Shown one piece after another: positions 1-8,795 of a DNA stretch of 64,000 nucleotides. The stretch covers positions 4,372,001-4,436,000 of the forward strand of contig OU696577.1 in assembly GCA_916048095.2 (NCBI GenBank), given 5' to 3'. The stretch is from Sacculina carcini (taxonomy: Eukaryota; Arthropoda; Thecostraca; Sacculinidae). Position numbers and translations under genes: made by a program. The notes beneath the pieces are model-generated. The model saw only the letters and a program-made list of their open reading frames with translations. It was not told the origin of the DNA and made no database searches. Positions within the stretch are counted from its first letter, which is position 1. Every line of letters starts with the position of its first letter.

Positions 1-202
1 TTGTTACTTCATCCATTTGTTCCGCCATCTGCTCCAACTGTTCCTCCAGATTACCTGTTTTATCCGACTTCATTGATTCAACAACAGCTCTTAAGTTTGA
101 GATTTCCTCACTCATGATCTCAATTTTCCTCGCATTTTCTTTTACACTAATACCTCCTGGACTTCTGGAATGTTCCTTCCTTGGTCTGCCTCTGCTAGAC
201 AT
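1..202 (-). CDS. LINE ORF1-like N-terminus, runs off window edge
   Basis: An open frame reads leftward from an ATG at 200-202 to the window edge (67 codons, no stop). The first ~15 residues are basic and Ser/Pro-rich (MSSRGRPRKEHSR). They are followed by a heptad-like, Glu/Met/Leu-rich stretch (IEIMSEEI, LEEQLEQMAEQMDEV) that should form a coiled coil. Basic head plus coiled coil is the usual start of non-LTR ORF1 nucleic-acid chaperones, and the similar minus-strand ORF1 at 38319-38847 supports that reading. A host coiled-coil protein is possible, because the diagnostic RRM-like part lies outside the window. Confidence 0.45.
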   Translation of the reverse strand, partial: MSSRGRPRKEHSRSPGGISVKENARKIEIMSEEISNLRAVVESMKSDKTGNLEEQLEQMAEQMDEVT

Positions 203-324
203 AATGGTTACTTTGACAGACAGACAGTCTTACCTTTAGGCGCTCTTACTCGGCAAACACCAACTCCCTCCTCTGTATCTGCTCACTAATATGACACTGT
301 CACCGTGGACTCGCTCAAACACAA

Positions 325-417
325 CCACTCACGACCAAACGCACACACACACGACCAAACGCACACACACACTGTGTGCGCACACACACACGCACACACA
401 CACACACGACACAAACG

Positions 418-451
<34 letters not shown>

Positions 452-515
452 CACACTGTACACCCACACCCACACACACTGTGTGTGTGTGTGTGGGTGT
501 GTGTGTGATTCACGT
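325..515. repeat. (AC)n then (GT)n microsatellite
   Basis: About 150 bp of imperfect CA repeats pass directly into about 35 bp of GT repeats (join near 478). The tract is therefore partly self-complementary and could fold into a hairpin. All long open frames across it are low-complexity His/Thr or Cys/Val and are not genes. Confidence 0.9.
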
Positions 516-559
516 TTGCGTTCGTGTTGTGTACTGTGTTTGTATGTATGTGTCTGTAT

Positions 560-760
560 ATATGTATGAGTGTCACGCTGTGAATTGTCCAGGCCCTGCG
601 GCGGCGAGCCAGTGACCGGCTTGCCGCTGATTGGTTGTTGCGGCGGATGAGGACTGTGCGTGTGTGTGTCGTGTTCGTGGTGCGGTTGTGGCGTGACGTC
701 TTGTAGACACGCGTGGGGCAGTGACGCCCACGCGCGCCTGTCTGGATATATCTGAGTTTT
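560..760. other. GC-rich segment with hairpin, possible LTR relic
   Basis: A CpG-rich island in AT-rich surroundings, with a short hairpin (arms near 711-718 and 727-733). It resembles the segment just before the Gypsy-2 gag at 28640-28830: both run GTGTCGTG..., GTCTTGT, a GCGTGGGGC hairpin, then CGCGCC and GTCT. The likeliest reading is a relic of the same LTR or leader. No ends or target duplication are visible. From 760 to about 1150 I see nothing but AT-rich sequence. Confidence 0.3.
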
Positions 761-1194
761 TTTAGTTTCGCTTACACTTACATAAGGACGGGAGCATTCA
801 CACATGCAGTGTGATTACATTTGGATTAATATGCTTCTTTTGGCGATGTTAGCAAAATGATATTAAGTCACCTTTGGTGGTTTGTTGTAAAAAAGGTACC
901 AGATCGGAGAGACGATGGAAAAATATAACCAAATCGAAAAGAGGATAGAAAAGAGGGACTGGTGTATTTTATTCCTTCAGAACTACACAAATATAATGAT
1001 TTTTTTAAAGCTATTTTTATGCAGGCTAGGTTATTTTTGGGTAACTTTTTCCAGTTATCAGAGGTTATTTTAGGTTACTTTTTGGGTTACTTTTTCTCGA
1101 AAATATAGTTACTTTTTTCTGATTATTAGCTTACTTTTTTGACAGCCCTAATTATAACGCTAAAATTAGAATAATACTTGAGCAAATGATGCTG

Positions 1195-1886
1195 GGGAAT
1201 GATGTTAAATTATAAATGTTTTGGAAACATTCTGATGTAATGTTTCTTCATTTTTCATTGTGTTTCATTTGTGTTTGAGTTCTGAATTATTACGCTCGAC
1301 GGGCAGGTTTAAATATGAGGCTGTTCGAGTCAAACTATTTTGTCAAAAAATAAAAGTATTCTCATTTATACTTTTCTATTGGTTAAGACTTTTTATGGGG
1401 TTACCTTTTTCAATTTGTGTGACCTTTTTTTTTAATTGAGCATGAATTGTTCCGTACGACGGGCGGGTAAAATGCTACTGGGAACAAAATAAACTACTTA
1501 ATTTAACTGTGTAATTGTATTGGCTTAATTTCAAGTTGTATAAGCATATGCATATACTGCTTTAGCGGAAGCATTAACCTGCAATTATAGAGATGACAGA
1601 AAGTTTCATTGTTTTGATAGTGTTACACTTCTGGATTACTACACACGAAGGACGGGTTTAAATTTGAGGAGTGTTGAGGGAAAAAACTCCGACAATAATT
1701 TAAACAAGAATTTACTAATTTATATTTTTCTATTGGATAAGCTTTCTGCTTTTTCATTCATTTTATTGTATTAATCGTTCCGCACGACTGGCGGGTTTAA
1801 ATATGAGGATGTTGGAGGGAAAATAGTTTGCCAAATCTAAAATTAAAATATTCATTTTTAGACTTTTTTATTGAATAAGACTTTTT
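1195..1886. repeat. GGGCGGG-core repeat array, left part
   Basis: AT-rich sequence in which a ~30-bp core recurs about every 130-170 bp (1285-1320, 1444-1475, 1635-1668, 1772-1807). The core has the form GAATTnTTCCGCACGACGG followed by GCGGGTTTAAATATGAGG. Cores of type A continue into AAATATGAGGC and then GAGGGAAAATA. Type B cores (for example 1444) continue into a stretch ending ATGCTA. The same array resumes at 5151 after Gypsy-1. It has no coding potential and I do not recognise it. Confidence 0.6.
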
Positions 1887-1891
1887 ATGGG
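1887..1891. repeat. Target-site duplication of Gypsy-1, left
   Basis: The bases ATGGG immediately precede the left LTR and recur directly after the right LTR at 5146-5150. A 5-bp duplication is typical of Gypsy integrase. Confidence 0.75.
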
Positions 1892-2071
1892 TGATGTGTC
1901 GGTGCTGTCTAATTAAATATCGAATTGAATCAGAAAGCCTTGTGTTGGAAACAACCGCAAAATACAACACCGATTCGGTAAACGTGCTTTCCCCTCTCCT
2001 TCACAAATTTCTCCAAGTCAGAACGTTTTATCATGGCTTGGCTACGCTAAATATGACACACATATATATCA
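1892..2071 (-). repeat. Gypsy-1 3' LTR
   Basis: About 180 bp, highly similar to 4955-5145. In element orientation it starts TGATAT and ends ACACATCA, so it has TG...CA ends. It lacks about 11-13 bp near its outer end that the other LTR keeps. Confidence 0.85.
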
Positions 2072-2085
2072 CCCTTCCCCTTCAG
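2072..2085 (-). other. Gypsy-1 polypurine tract
   Basis: On the minus strand this reads CTGAAGGGGAAGGG and abuts the 3' LTR. That is the expected position and composition of the plus-strand primer. Confidence 0.7.
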
Positions 2086-2184
2086 ATCACAAGCTCAAAT
2101 CTGCGAACGATACACAAAATGAAACGTTAAACATCGCTCAGAGATAGACACAACGCTATTTACCCCAGAATAAACAGGATATCA

Positions 2185-4205
2185 CTAATAAAAACGCTGG
2201 GGAGGACGCCGAATACGACTGGAACGTCTCAACACAACATGACCTGCACTATCAGGGGCAGATTGCTCGGCTTCGACTTTAACTTCACCACCATCACCCT
2301 GGTCTTCACCCTGATGATCGGACGTGGTCCGCCCATGCTCCGTAACATTCTCTCCAACACATCCGTCTGTGGCAGTCACAGGAACCGTCGCATGTGCAGA
2401 GTCGCATGCCTGCTCAACCGCTCTGCCACCACCGCCGTCAATCTCTTCTTCCGCTGAACATCTTCCGCGAATATGGTCGAAATGTCGCCGTAGCACTCGA
2501 CCATCACATTCCAGCTCAGCTATTTGGCCATTCACAGATTTCACGACAGCCGGCGACCATTCACGATCGCTGTTAAACAGCTGGACATAAATCGCATCAC
2601 CGATTTCGAAAGGACGGACTGTAGAGCTGCGATTGTTCCGCCAATTGTACTTTTATCGATTGTCGTACATACGATCTCGAATTGACGATCCGAGACGATT
2701 CAGATGAGTCATCATCGGCCTGCCATTCAGCAGCTCTGCTGGAGTTCTGCCTACCGCAGCCAACGGTATAGTCCGATACTGAAAAAGGACATGAAGTAGC
2801 CTGGTTTGCAGCGAAGAAGAACGCTGCTTCTTCAGTTTCTGCTTCAGTATACCAACTGCGGTCTCGGCTTGTCCGTTGGACTTGGGATACCACGGTGGAG
2901 TAAACACATGCCTCACACCGTTTCTTTGCAGGAACCACTTCATCTCCTCGGATGCAAATCCCCGAGCATTATCCATGACGACTTCTCTTGGTATGGTCAT
3001 GATCTGCGAATGACTGACGTTGTTTTTCTACTGTCGTCACGCCACTAGTAGAAGTCACCACATGAGCATCGATCCATTTGCTGGAAGAATCCACAACAAC
3101 CAAAATCCACCGGCCTTCCATAGGTCCCAAGTGATTGATATGCACTCTGCTCCATGGCGCGTCTTCAATTTTCCATGACTTTTCTGGCACAGTAGGAGCA
3201 TTTGGACGGCTCTCTTGACAAACAGCACAACACTTCACAACATTTTCCACATCAAAATCAAGTACAGGCCACCAAACATACATACTAGACTTCGCTTTCA
3301 TAGCGGCTATACCAGGATACCCTTCATGAAGGTGTTTTAGAATCACTAGTCTCAACTGCGATGGAACCACTATTCTCGTACCCCACAGAAGCAATCCATT
3401 TTCGGTACTCAGCTCGCAAGTCCGCTGCACGAACAGCGCCAACTCTCCCCAACCTGTTCGAGGGCGTTCCGGCCAGCCTTCCATCACAGCCTGGTACACA
3501 CGCGACAACACCGGATTTCTGGAAGTACACCTGCGAACACTCAAGAGAAATTAGGTCACAATCAACCGTTTCAAGCAGCAGAACTGCGTCCCCTGGAATA
3601 GGTACATCAATGTTTTCCCCGTCACACAAAGGAAGACGACTCAAGCAATCACAATTTGCCTGATATTTACCGGCCACATATTCAAGCTGATAATCATATG
3701 CTTGTAACGACACCCTCCACCTTGTCACACGTGGTGGCACCATCATTGTCAAACGTTTGCCGTTTCCGAGCAAGCCCAACAATGGCTTGTGATCGTTTTT
3801 GATGCGAAACCTTCTCCCGTACAGATACTGGTGAAACTTTTTTATTCCGTATATCACTGCCAGTTCTTCTCGATCTAACTGACTGTAATTCTTTTCAGCA
3901 GGACTGAGGGAACGTGAACCGTAAGCCGCTGGTCTCTCGGCATTGTTCTCTACAATCGACAACACATCACCGATCCCATATGGACTGGCGTCCACTGAAA
4001 GTACAAGTGGGGATGTGACATTATAGTGGGCTAATAACGAAGCACTGCTCAGCATCCGCTTTGCTTGTTCAAATGAAATTTCCTGTTCTTTACCCCACTT
4101 CCAACTTTTTTTCTCATGAAGAAGCTGGTACAGCAGCGCTGCCACAGTTGACAAATTTTCCATGAGCTTACCATAGTAATTCAACATTACAAGACACGAC
4201 CTCAA
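2185..4205 (-). pseudogene. Gypsy-1 pol remnant: RNase H and integrase
   Basis: Frame 3324-4205 opens in the RT-connection region (LVMLNYYGKLM). It continues with RNase H signatures: LSVDASPYGIG, AAYGSRSLSPAEKNYS, LDREELAVIYGIKKFHQYLYG, and the end motif CDCLSRLP. The integrase zinc-binding region follows (HEGYPG..., CAVCQ) at about 3240-3330. The core begins with VVVDSSSKWIDA near 3070-3110 and, after a frameshift, continues with VVMDNARGF and PKSNGQAE at 2880-2990. The 2185-2544 frame ends in a tail (RRSSRIRRPPQRF) common to Gypsy integrases. At least two frameshifts separate the pieces. Protease and RT motifs are absent, so this copy cannot reverse-transcribe itself. Confidence 0.85.
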
Positions 4206-4216
4206 TTATGATACAA

Positions 4217-4877
4217 TTATTGCCTGGTACAGGACACTAAATCACAGTTCTCACGAAAACAACAATTGTTTATCTTCAGCTCATTACTAGTCTTTTTACG
4301 CACTGTCACATTTTTGTTCTGCACAATGTGCACCTCAGTCTGATTCATTACTTGCGCTTGCTGACGACTTGACTCAAACGTCGTAGCAATCATTTGCAAT
4401 TTTTGTATTGTCAACTCAGATTGTTCCAAAAACTTACGCCTTAATTCCGGGTGCAAACAACCAGCTACAGCCTGATTTACCAAATGTGAATCAATTTCAG
4501 ACGCTAAAAAGCACACGTTTTCACTTGTGATCTCAACTGAGCAACAAACTGAACCATACTGTCACCCTCTTTCTGTTTCAACTGATGAAACACAACGCTC
4601 GTAGACACTATTTCTTTTTGGCTCGTAGTGGCCCTTCAACTTGGCTACCGTATTTGTGTACCCATCTGCATTTTCCAAAGAAACTGACTCTGGCAAGGTT
4701 TTGGAAAATTTCTTGCACTTCCAATTCCAATAAGTGAAGCACCACAGCCTTTTTCTGAGAAGCACTACTTATTCCCACTGCTTCAAAATAATACTCCAAA
4801 CCACGAATCCACCTTCCGAAATCCGTTCCCACTGGATACGGTTCCAATTGCGACAAACTCAAATTAGCTGAAGCCAT
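4217..4877 (-). pseudogene. Gypsy-1 gag remnant
   Basis: I take the start at the ATG at 4875-4877 (MASANLSLSQLEPY), about 80 bp inside the 5' LTR, rather than the longer upstream ATG. Capsid-like sequence follows (FGRWIRGLEYYFEA, AVVLHLLELEVQEIF). It passes through three frames: 4608-4877, 4562-4765 and 4217-4516. The last holds a typical gag helix region (FLEQSELTIQKLQMIATTFE). The expected zinc knuckle is reduced to a Cys-rich end (CFRENCDLVSC). The sequence ends at the internal deletion that removes protease and RT. Confidence 0.75.
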
Positions 4878-4940
4878 AGCTACATAACAAACTACGTATT
4901 GAAAAATCAAACCCAATACTTATTCAAAATCAAATTCAAT

Positions 4941-4951
4941 CCTCGTCGCCA
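4941..4951 (-). other. Gypsy-1 primer-binding site (tRNA-Ser-like)
   Basis: On the minus strand, three bases after the 5' LTR, the sequence reads TGGCGACGAGG. TGGCGACG is complementary to a 3' end CGTCGCCA, as in serine tRNAs. Gypsy-3 has the same site at 33056. Confidence 0.65.
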
Positions 4952-4954
4952 CTT

Positions 4955-5145
4955 TGATGTGTCGGTGCTGTCTAATTAAATATCGGATTGAATCAGAAAG
5001 CCTTGTATTGCAAACAACCGCAAAATACAACCCCTATTCGGTAAACGTGCTTTCCCCTCTGCTTCACAAATGTATCCAAGTCAGAGCGTTTTATCATGGC
5101 TTGGCTACGCTAAATATTACACATATATATATGACACCCATATCA
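4955..5145 (-). repeat. Gypsy-1 5' LTR
   Basis: About 190 bp, the longer LTR copy, starting TGATATGGGTGTC and ending ACACATCA in element orientation. The duplicate ATGGG follows at 5146-5150. Confidence 0.85.
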
Positions 5146-5150
5146 ATGGG

Positions 5151-5690
5151 TTTACTTTTTCTTTTTAAATTTGTATTCGTTTTATTTTATGAATTCAATA
5201 TTTATTCTATTTTATGAATTTTTCCGCACAACGGGCGGGTTTCAATGCTAGATGGTGATGTTAAGTTATAAATATATTTCGGAAACATTATGATGAAAAA
5301 GTTTATTCATTTTTCATTGTTTCGTGTCTGAGTTCTGAATTATTCAGCACGACGGGCAGGTTTAAATATGAGGCGGTTTAGACAAACTATTTAGTCAAAA
5401 TAAATATAAACATATATAAATTTATGTTTTTTATGGATTTACTCTATTCTTTTTTAATTTATATTTCTTTTCTCTTATGAATTGAATACAAATTTGATAC
5501 GAGTATGAATTGTTCCGCACGTATGAATTGTAGTATGAATCGTAATATGAATTGTTCCGCACGACGGGCGAGTTTACATGCTAGAATTTTCATTGTTTTT
5601 ACGTGTTTGTGTTCTGAATCATTCCGCACGACGGGCACGTTTAAATATGATGCGGGTTGAGGGAAAATATTTTGTCTATATTTTATATCT
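5151..5690. repeat. GGGCGGG-core repeat array, right part
   Basis: Continuation of the array at 1195-1886. Cores lie at about 5214-5250 (type B), 5336-5372 (type A), 5549-5583 (type B) and 5618-5655 (type A). Type A and type B alternate, so the higher-order unit is roughly 300-340 bp. An extra partial core at 5510-5545 shows local slippage. Confidence 0.6.
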
Positions 5691-5704
5691 ATTATATCTA
5701 TATC

Positions 5705-5705
<1 letters not shown>

Positions 5706-5769
<64 letters not shown>
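5706..5769. repeat. (TA)n microsatellite at left end of PLE-A
   Basis: Around 30 TA units directly abut the Penelope-like element. Matching (TA)n tracts flank the other PLE ends at 8283, 58612 and 59117. Confidence 0.95.
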
Positions 5770-5773
<4 letters not shown>

Positions 5774-5795
5774 GAAGCAGGCTATTATGTATGCA

Positions 5796-6359
5796 CGATT
5801 TGTTGAAATCAACAGCAATCTGGGCACTGTTGTGCTGGTACGATAGCTTCTCTATGATTCGCACGATTTTTCTGTGTTCAGGAGACAACACACTCAGTTG
5901 TTCATTGAAGTTTATTCCTCGAGGTACCTTTCGGCTATCACTAGCCATCGTCAGGAGAAGTAGATATAACACAATACAAATCAAAATACACAATATCAAA
6001 CAGTACACGATAAACGGTGTTTATATACAAGGTGAGACAATATATCACTCATGTGCCAATGTGGCACCTACATAATGACACCTATGCGGAAAACGGTTGT
6101 TACAAAATTAGCACCTATGTGCCAAGGTCGATTGGTGTCGCATGGATGTGAGGGCGACATCTAGCTGTTGTTGAATGTTAATTTCACATTTATTTTTCTT
6201 CATAAATACAGCTTCAATTATTTTGAGCCTACGGATGTCATTTTCTCTGTAAATGATTTCGGTGCTCTCATCCATCTCATCCTTTCGGTCCAATTTTATT
6301 TGATGCTGCTGGCGGTAGTGCCTCGCAATGGCTCCGTCTTGAAGGTGTGCTGAAATTCG
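5796..6359 (-). repeat. PLE-A left pLTR, inverted
   Basis: About 560 bp, the inverse of 7731-8282. On the minus strand it encodes the end of the GIY-YIG domain (SAHLQDGAIARHYRQQHQ, then KIIEAVFMKKNKCEIN), followed by noncoding terminal sequence with the hammerhead at 5915-5959. It differs from the right copy by scattered substitutions and small indels. Confidence 0.85.
5915..5959 (-). ncRNA. Hammerhead ribozyme in PLE-A pLTR
   Basis: On the minus strand all core parts occur in order. Stem I strand UUCUC is followed by CUGACGA, then stem II GGCUA-GUGA-UAGCC (one extra U before it). GAAA comes next, then GGUACC, then UC with cleavage expected after the C, and the stem I partner GAGGAA. Stem III is the palindrome GGUACC with no room for a loop, so it would have to pair between two molecules or two units. 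Hammerheads with very short stem III are known from Penelope-like elements. Activity here is inferred, not shown. Confidence 0.75.
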
Positions 6360-6387
6360 TGTTTCGTCGAAATCCAAGTTTCGCCGA

Positions 6388-7922
6388 ATGACCCGAAATC
6401 CAACGGATGCAATGAAAATTAAGCTAAATATAATTATCCGCAAGTGCAATACCACGAGTGAAAACAAATTGGCCATCATTGAAGGCGACCATAGATTGGG
6501 CTATGCGTACGGCAACATAAAAATGCATAAAGATGGTTATCCTATTCGCCCAATTATAAGCCAGACACCGTCGGTCACATACAAACTGCAAAAGAGCTCA
6601 ACGCCTTGATTTCACCGTACTTCTCCTACGATTTTTGCATTAAGTCATCAGAAGAATTTTTGAAAATTCTGGAAGCGACTCAGCCCAACGGGAAAATGCA
6701 CACGATGGATGTTGAATCTTTTTTCACGAATGTTCCTGTTGACGAGACCATATATATAATTTGTCACCATCTCTACCGCAGCACACAACAAAAATTCCAT
6801 ATTCCTGAGGCGTATCTCCTAGAATTGTTGTGTGCCTGCACGAAAGAAGCACCGTTCTACGCACCAGATGGGAAGATGTACATCCAACACGACGGTGTAG
6901 CGATGGGTTCTCCTCTCGGCGTGCTTTTCGCCAATTTCTACATGGGCCACGGTGAAACTACTACGTTCGCAACAGAACCGACTTGCAAGCCACCAATATA
7001 CGCCAGGTACGTCGATGATGTATTCATATGTGCCGAGGAAGACGCCGTACTTCAGTTAGCAAATCAGCTTCAGCGAAACTCATGTTTGAAGTTCACACAT
7101 CAGCAGGAAGCGAATTGCAAACTGAATTTCCTGGACGTTGCAGTAGAACCACACGAGACCTCATTTTCCACTGCCGTCTATACGGAAAATACAGACCTAG
7201 GCTTCTGTCTGAACGCCGCTAGTGAGTGCCCGCAAGCGTATAAGATGAGCGTGATAAGGTCGTTCGTGAACAGAGCGATTACGCATTGCTCAACATAGTC
7301 TGCAACGAGCACAGAGCTGAAGAGAGTCCGGCAACTACTGGTTAACAACGGCTACGAACGAACGACCATTGATCGTGTAATACGCGACAAATTGTCAAAA
7401 TATATCGAAGAAGAGAGAAAACACAAAGAGACAATGACCATCAAATTGTACTGCAAGAACATCATGTCTTCTGCCTATCGAGATGATGAGAACGTCATTA
7501 GAAGAATCGTCGATAGAAACGTACAGCCAACAGAAGAAGGCCCCAAGTTGCAGCTTGTCATTTATTACAAGACACGCAAAACACGCAGCTTAGCAATGAA
7601 GAACAGTTGCCTTCCCAAGACCAGCATGTTGCAAGAAACCAATGTAGTGTACCAGCATACATGTACAACTGGTGACTGCAGTCGCCGAAACTCGCATTAC
7701 ATTGGCTACACAACAACAACGCTGTCCAAACGAATTTCAGCACACCTTCAAGACGGAGCCATTGCCAGGCACTACCACCAGCAGCATCAAATAAAATTGG
7801 ACCGAAAGACTATGGATAAGAAAACCGATATCATTTACAGAGAAAATGACATCGTTAGGCTCAAAATAATTGAAGCTGTATTTATTAATAAAAATAAATG
7901 TGAAATTAACATTCAACAATAG
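6388..7922 (+). pseudogene. PLE-A reverse transcriptase with GIY-YIG endonuclease
   Basis: The RT fingers (HRLGYAYGNIKMHK, YPIRPIIS) are in the first frame. A one-base shift near 6590 joins the second frame, with motif A (TMDVESFFTNVPVDE), motif B (HDGVAMGSPLGVLFANF) and motif C (ARYVDDVFICAEED). The same frame continues through one TAG (7296-7298) into a linker and the GIY-YIG nuclease. There NVVYQHTC and [17 protein letters not shown] are the family signature, ending CEINIQQ at 7922. Penelope-like proteins fuse telomerase-related RT to this nuclease to cut their target and prime. RT catalytic Asp residues are intact, so the two lesions are the only obvious defects. Confidence 0.88.
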
Positions 7923-8281
7923 CCAGATGTCGCCCGCCCACCCATGCGACACCAATCGACCTTGGCACATAGGTGCTAATTTTGTAACAACGGTTTGCCG
8001 CATAGGTGTCATTATGTAGGTGCCATATTGGCACATGAGTGATACATTGTCTCACCTTGCATATAAACACCGTTTATCGTGTACTGTTTGTTATTGTGTA
8101 TTTTGTTTTGTATTGTGTTATATCTACTTCTCCTGACGATGGGTAGTGAAAGGTACCTCGAGGAATAAACTTCAGTGAACAACTGAGTGTGTTGTCTCCT
8201 GAACATAGAAAAATCGTGCGAAGCATAGAAGCTATCGCACCAGCACAACAGTGCCCAGATTGTTGTTGATTTCAACAAATC

Positions 8282-8282
<1 letters not shown>
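7731..8282 (+). repeat. PLE-A right pLTR, direct
   Basis: The terminal region after the GIY-YIG stop. It carries a tract of GGCACATAGGTGC-type repeats, then the hammerhead relic at 8128-8165, and ends at the (TA)n tract. Confidence 0.8.
8128..8165 (+). ncRNA. Hammerhead relic in PLE-A right pLTR
   Basis: Same order as at 5915: UUCUC, CUGACGA, then GGGUAGUG, GAAAGGUACC, UC, GAGGAA. A deletion of about seven bases removes the 3' side of stem II, so no proper stem II can form. Predicted inactive. Confidence 0.6.

Positions 8283-8368
<86 letters not shown>
8283..8368. repeat. (TA)n microsatellite between PLE-A and PLE-B
   Basis: About 86 bp of TA repeats with one AAAT interruption. PLE-A ends on its left and PLE-B terminal sequence starts on its right. 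Confidence 0.95.
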
Positions 8369-8371
<3 letters not shown>

Positions 8372-8457
8372 CGCATAAAGAAGTTGCACTCACGCACCCG
8401 GTAATGTTATATGATGAAAAAAGTATACTTCATCGGGCACAATTATTTATGTATTAG

Positions 8458-8490
8458 TACGACGTTTCGCCTCAACAAGGCTTTATCAAG
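8458..8490 (-). ncRNA. Hammerhead-like motif of PLE-B, altered core
   Basis: On the minus strand the sequence reads CUUGAUAA, GCC-UUGUU-GAGGC as stem-loop II, then GAAAC and GUCGUAC. Layout matches PLE hammerheads, but box 1 is UUGAUAA where the catalytic consensus is CUGAUGA. The related copy at 59267-59296 and the opposite-strand copy at 59985-60016 have the same altered box. Probably non-cleaving or strongly altered. Confidence 0.45.
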
Positions 8491-8795
8491 TACTGTTTTA
8501 TAAAATACATAAAAAAGACGAGCCAAGAACACAACATATTTAGTAGATATAAATGAATATAAACATTAAGACACGCGTATATGATTTTGACACACTTTTA
8601 AGTAAATAATATAAAACTAACAATCGACAATTACATGCAATAAATATTACCATTAAATCAGAATTTGCAATTAAGTTCAATTCCTTTGCAGCCGTTCATG
8701 ATGCAGCTGGAGTCATTTTCTTGAATTTATGCTGCCTCTGCATATCTTCTAGTAGCATCGTCTAATATTCCGCTGTGTATAACTGTCCACTTTAT

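Larger units (their letters stand above)
1892..5145 (-). mobile_element. Gypsy-1 LTR retrotransposon, internally deleted
   Basis: A structurally complete minus-strand LTR element. It has direct repeats at 1892-2071 and 4955-5145, a purine-rich tract just inside the 3' LTR, a serine-tRNA-like primer site just inside the 5' LTR, and ATGGG target duplications. Domain order on the minus strand is gag, then end of RT and RNase H, then integrase and a C-terminal tail, which is Ty3/Gypsy order. Protease and most of RT are missing: gag sequence stops near 4217 and the next frame starts in the RT connection region near 4205. At 3.25 kb it is well short of the usual 4.5-6 kb. It sits inside the GGGCGGG-core repeat array, so it is younger than that array. 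Confidence 0.85.
5770..8282 (+). mobile_element. PLE-A, Penelope-like element with inverted terminal copies
   Basis: A plus-strand RT plus GIY-YIG coding region (6388-7922) is followed by a ~360-bp terminal region (7923-8282). An inverted copy of the GIY-YIG 3' part and terminal region precedes it at 5796-6359, matching 7731-8282. Inverted or direct partial copies of the terminus (pLTRs) are characteristic of Penelope-like elements. Both ends lie at (TA)n tracts. The coding region has only one frameshift and one stop, so the copy is fairly recent. Confidence 0.85.

Noticed and set aside
286..805. Long His/Thr and Cys/Val open frames
   Set aside because: They are translations of the CA/GT microsatellite on both strands; no other sequence signal supports a gene.
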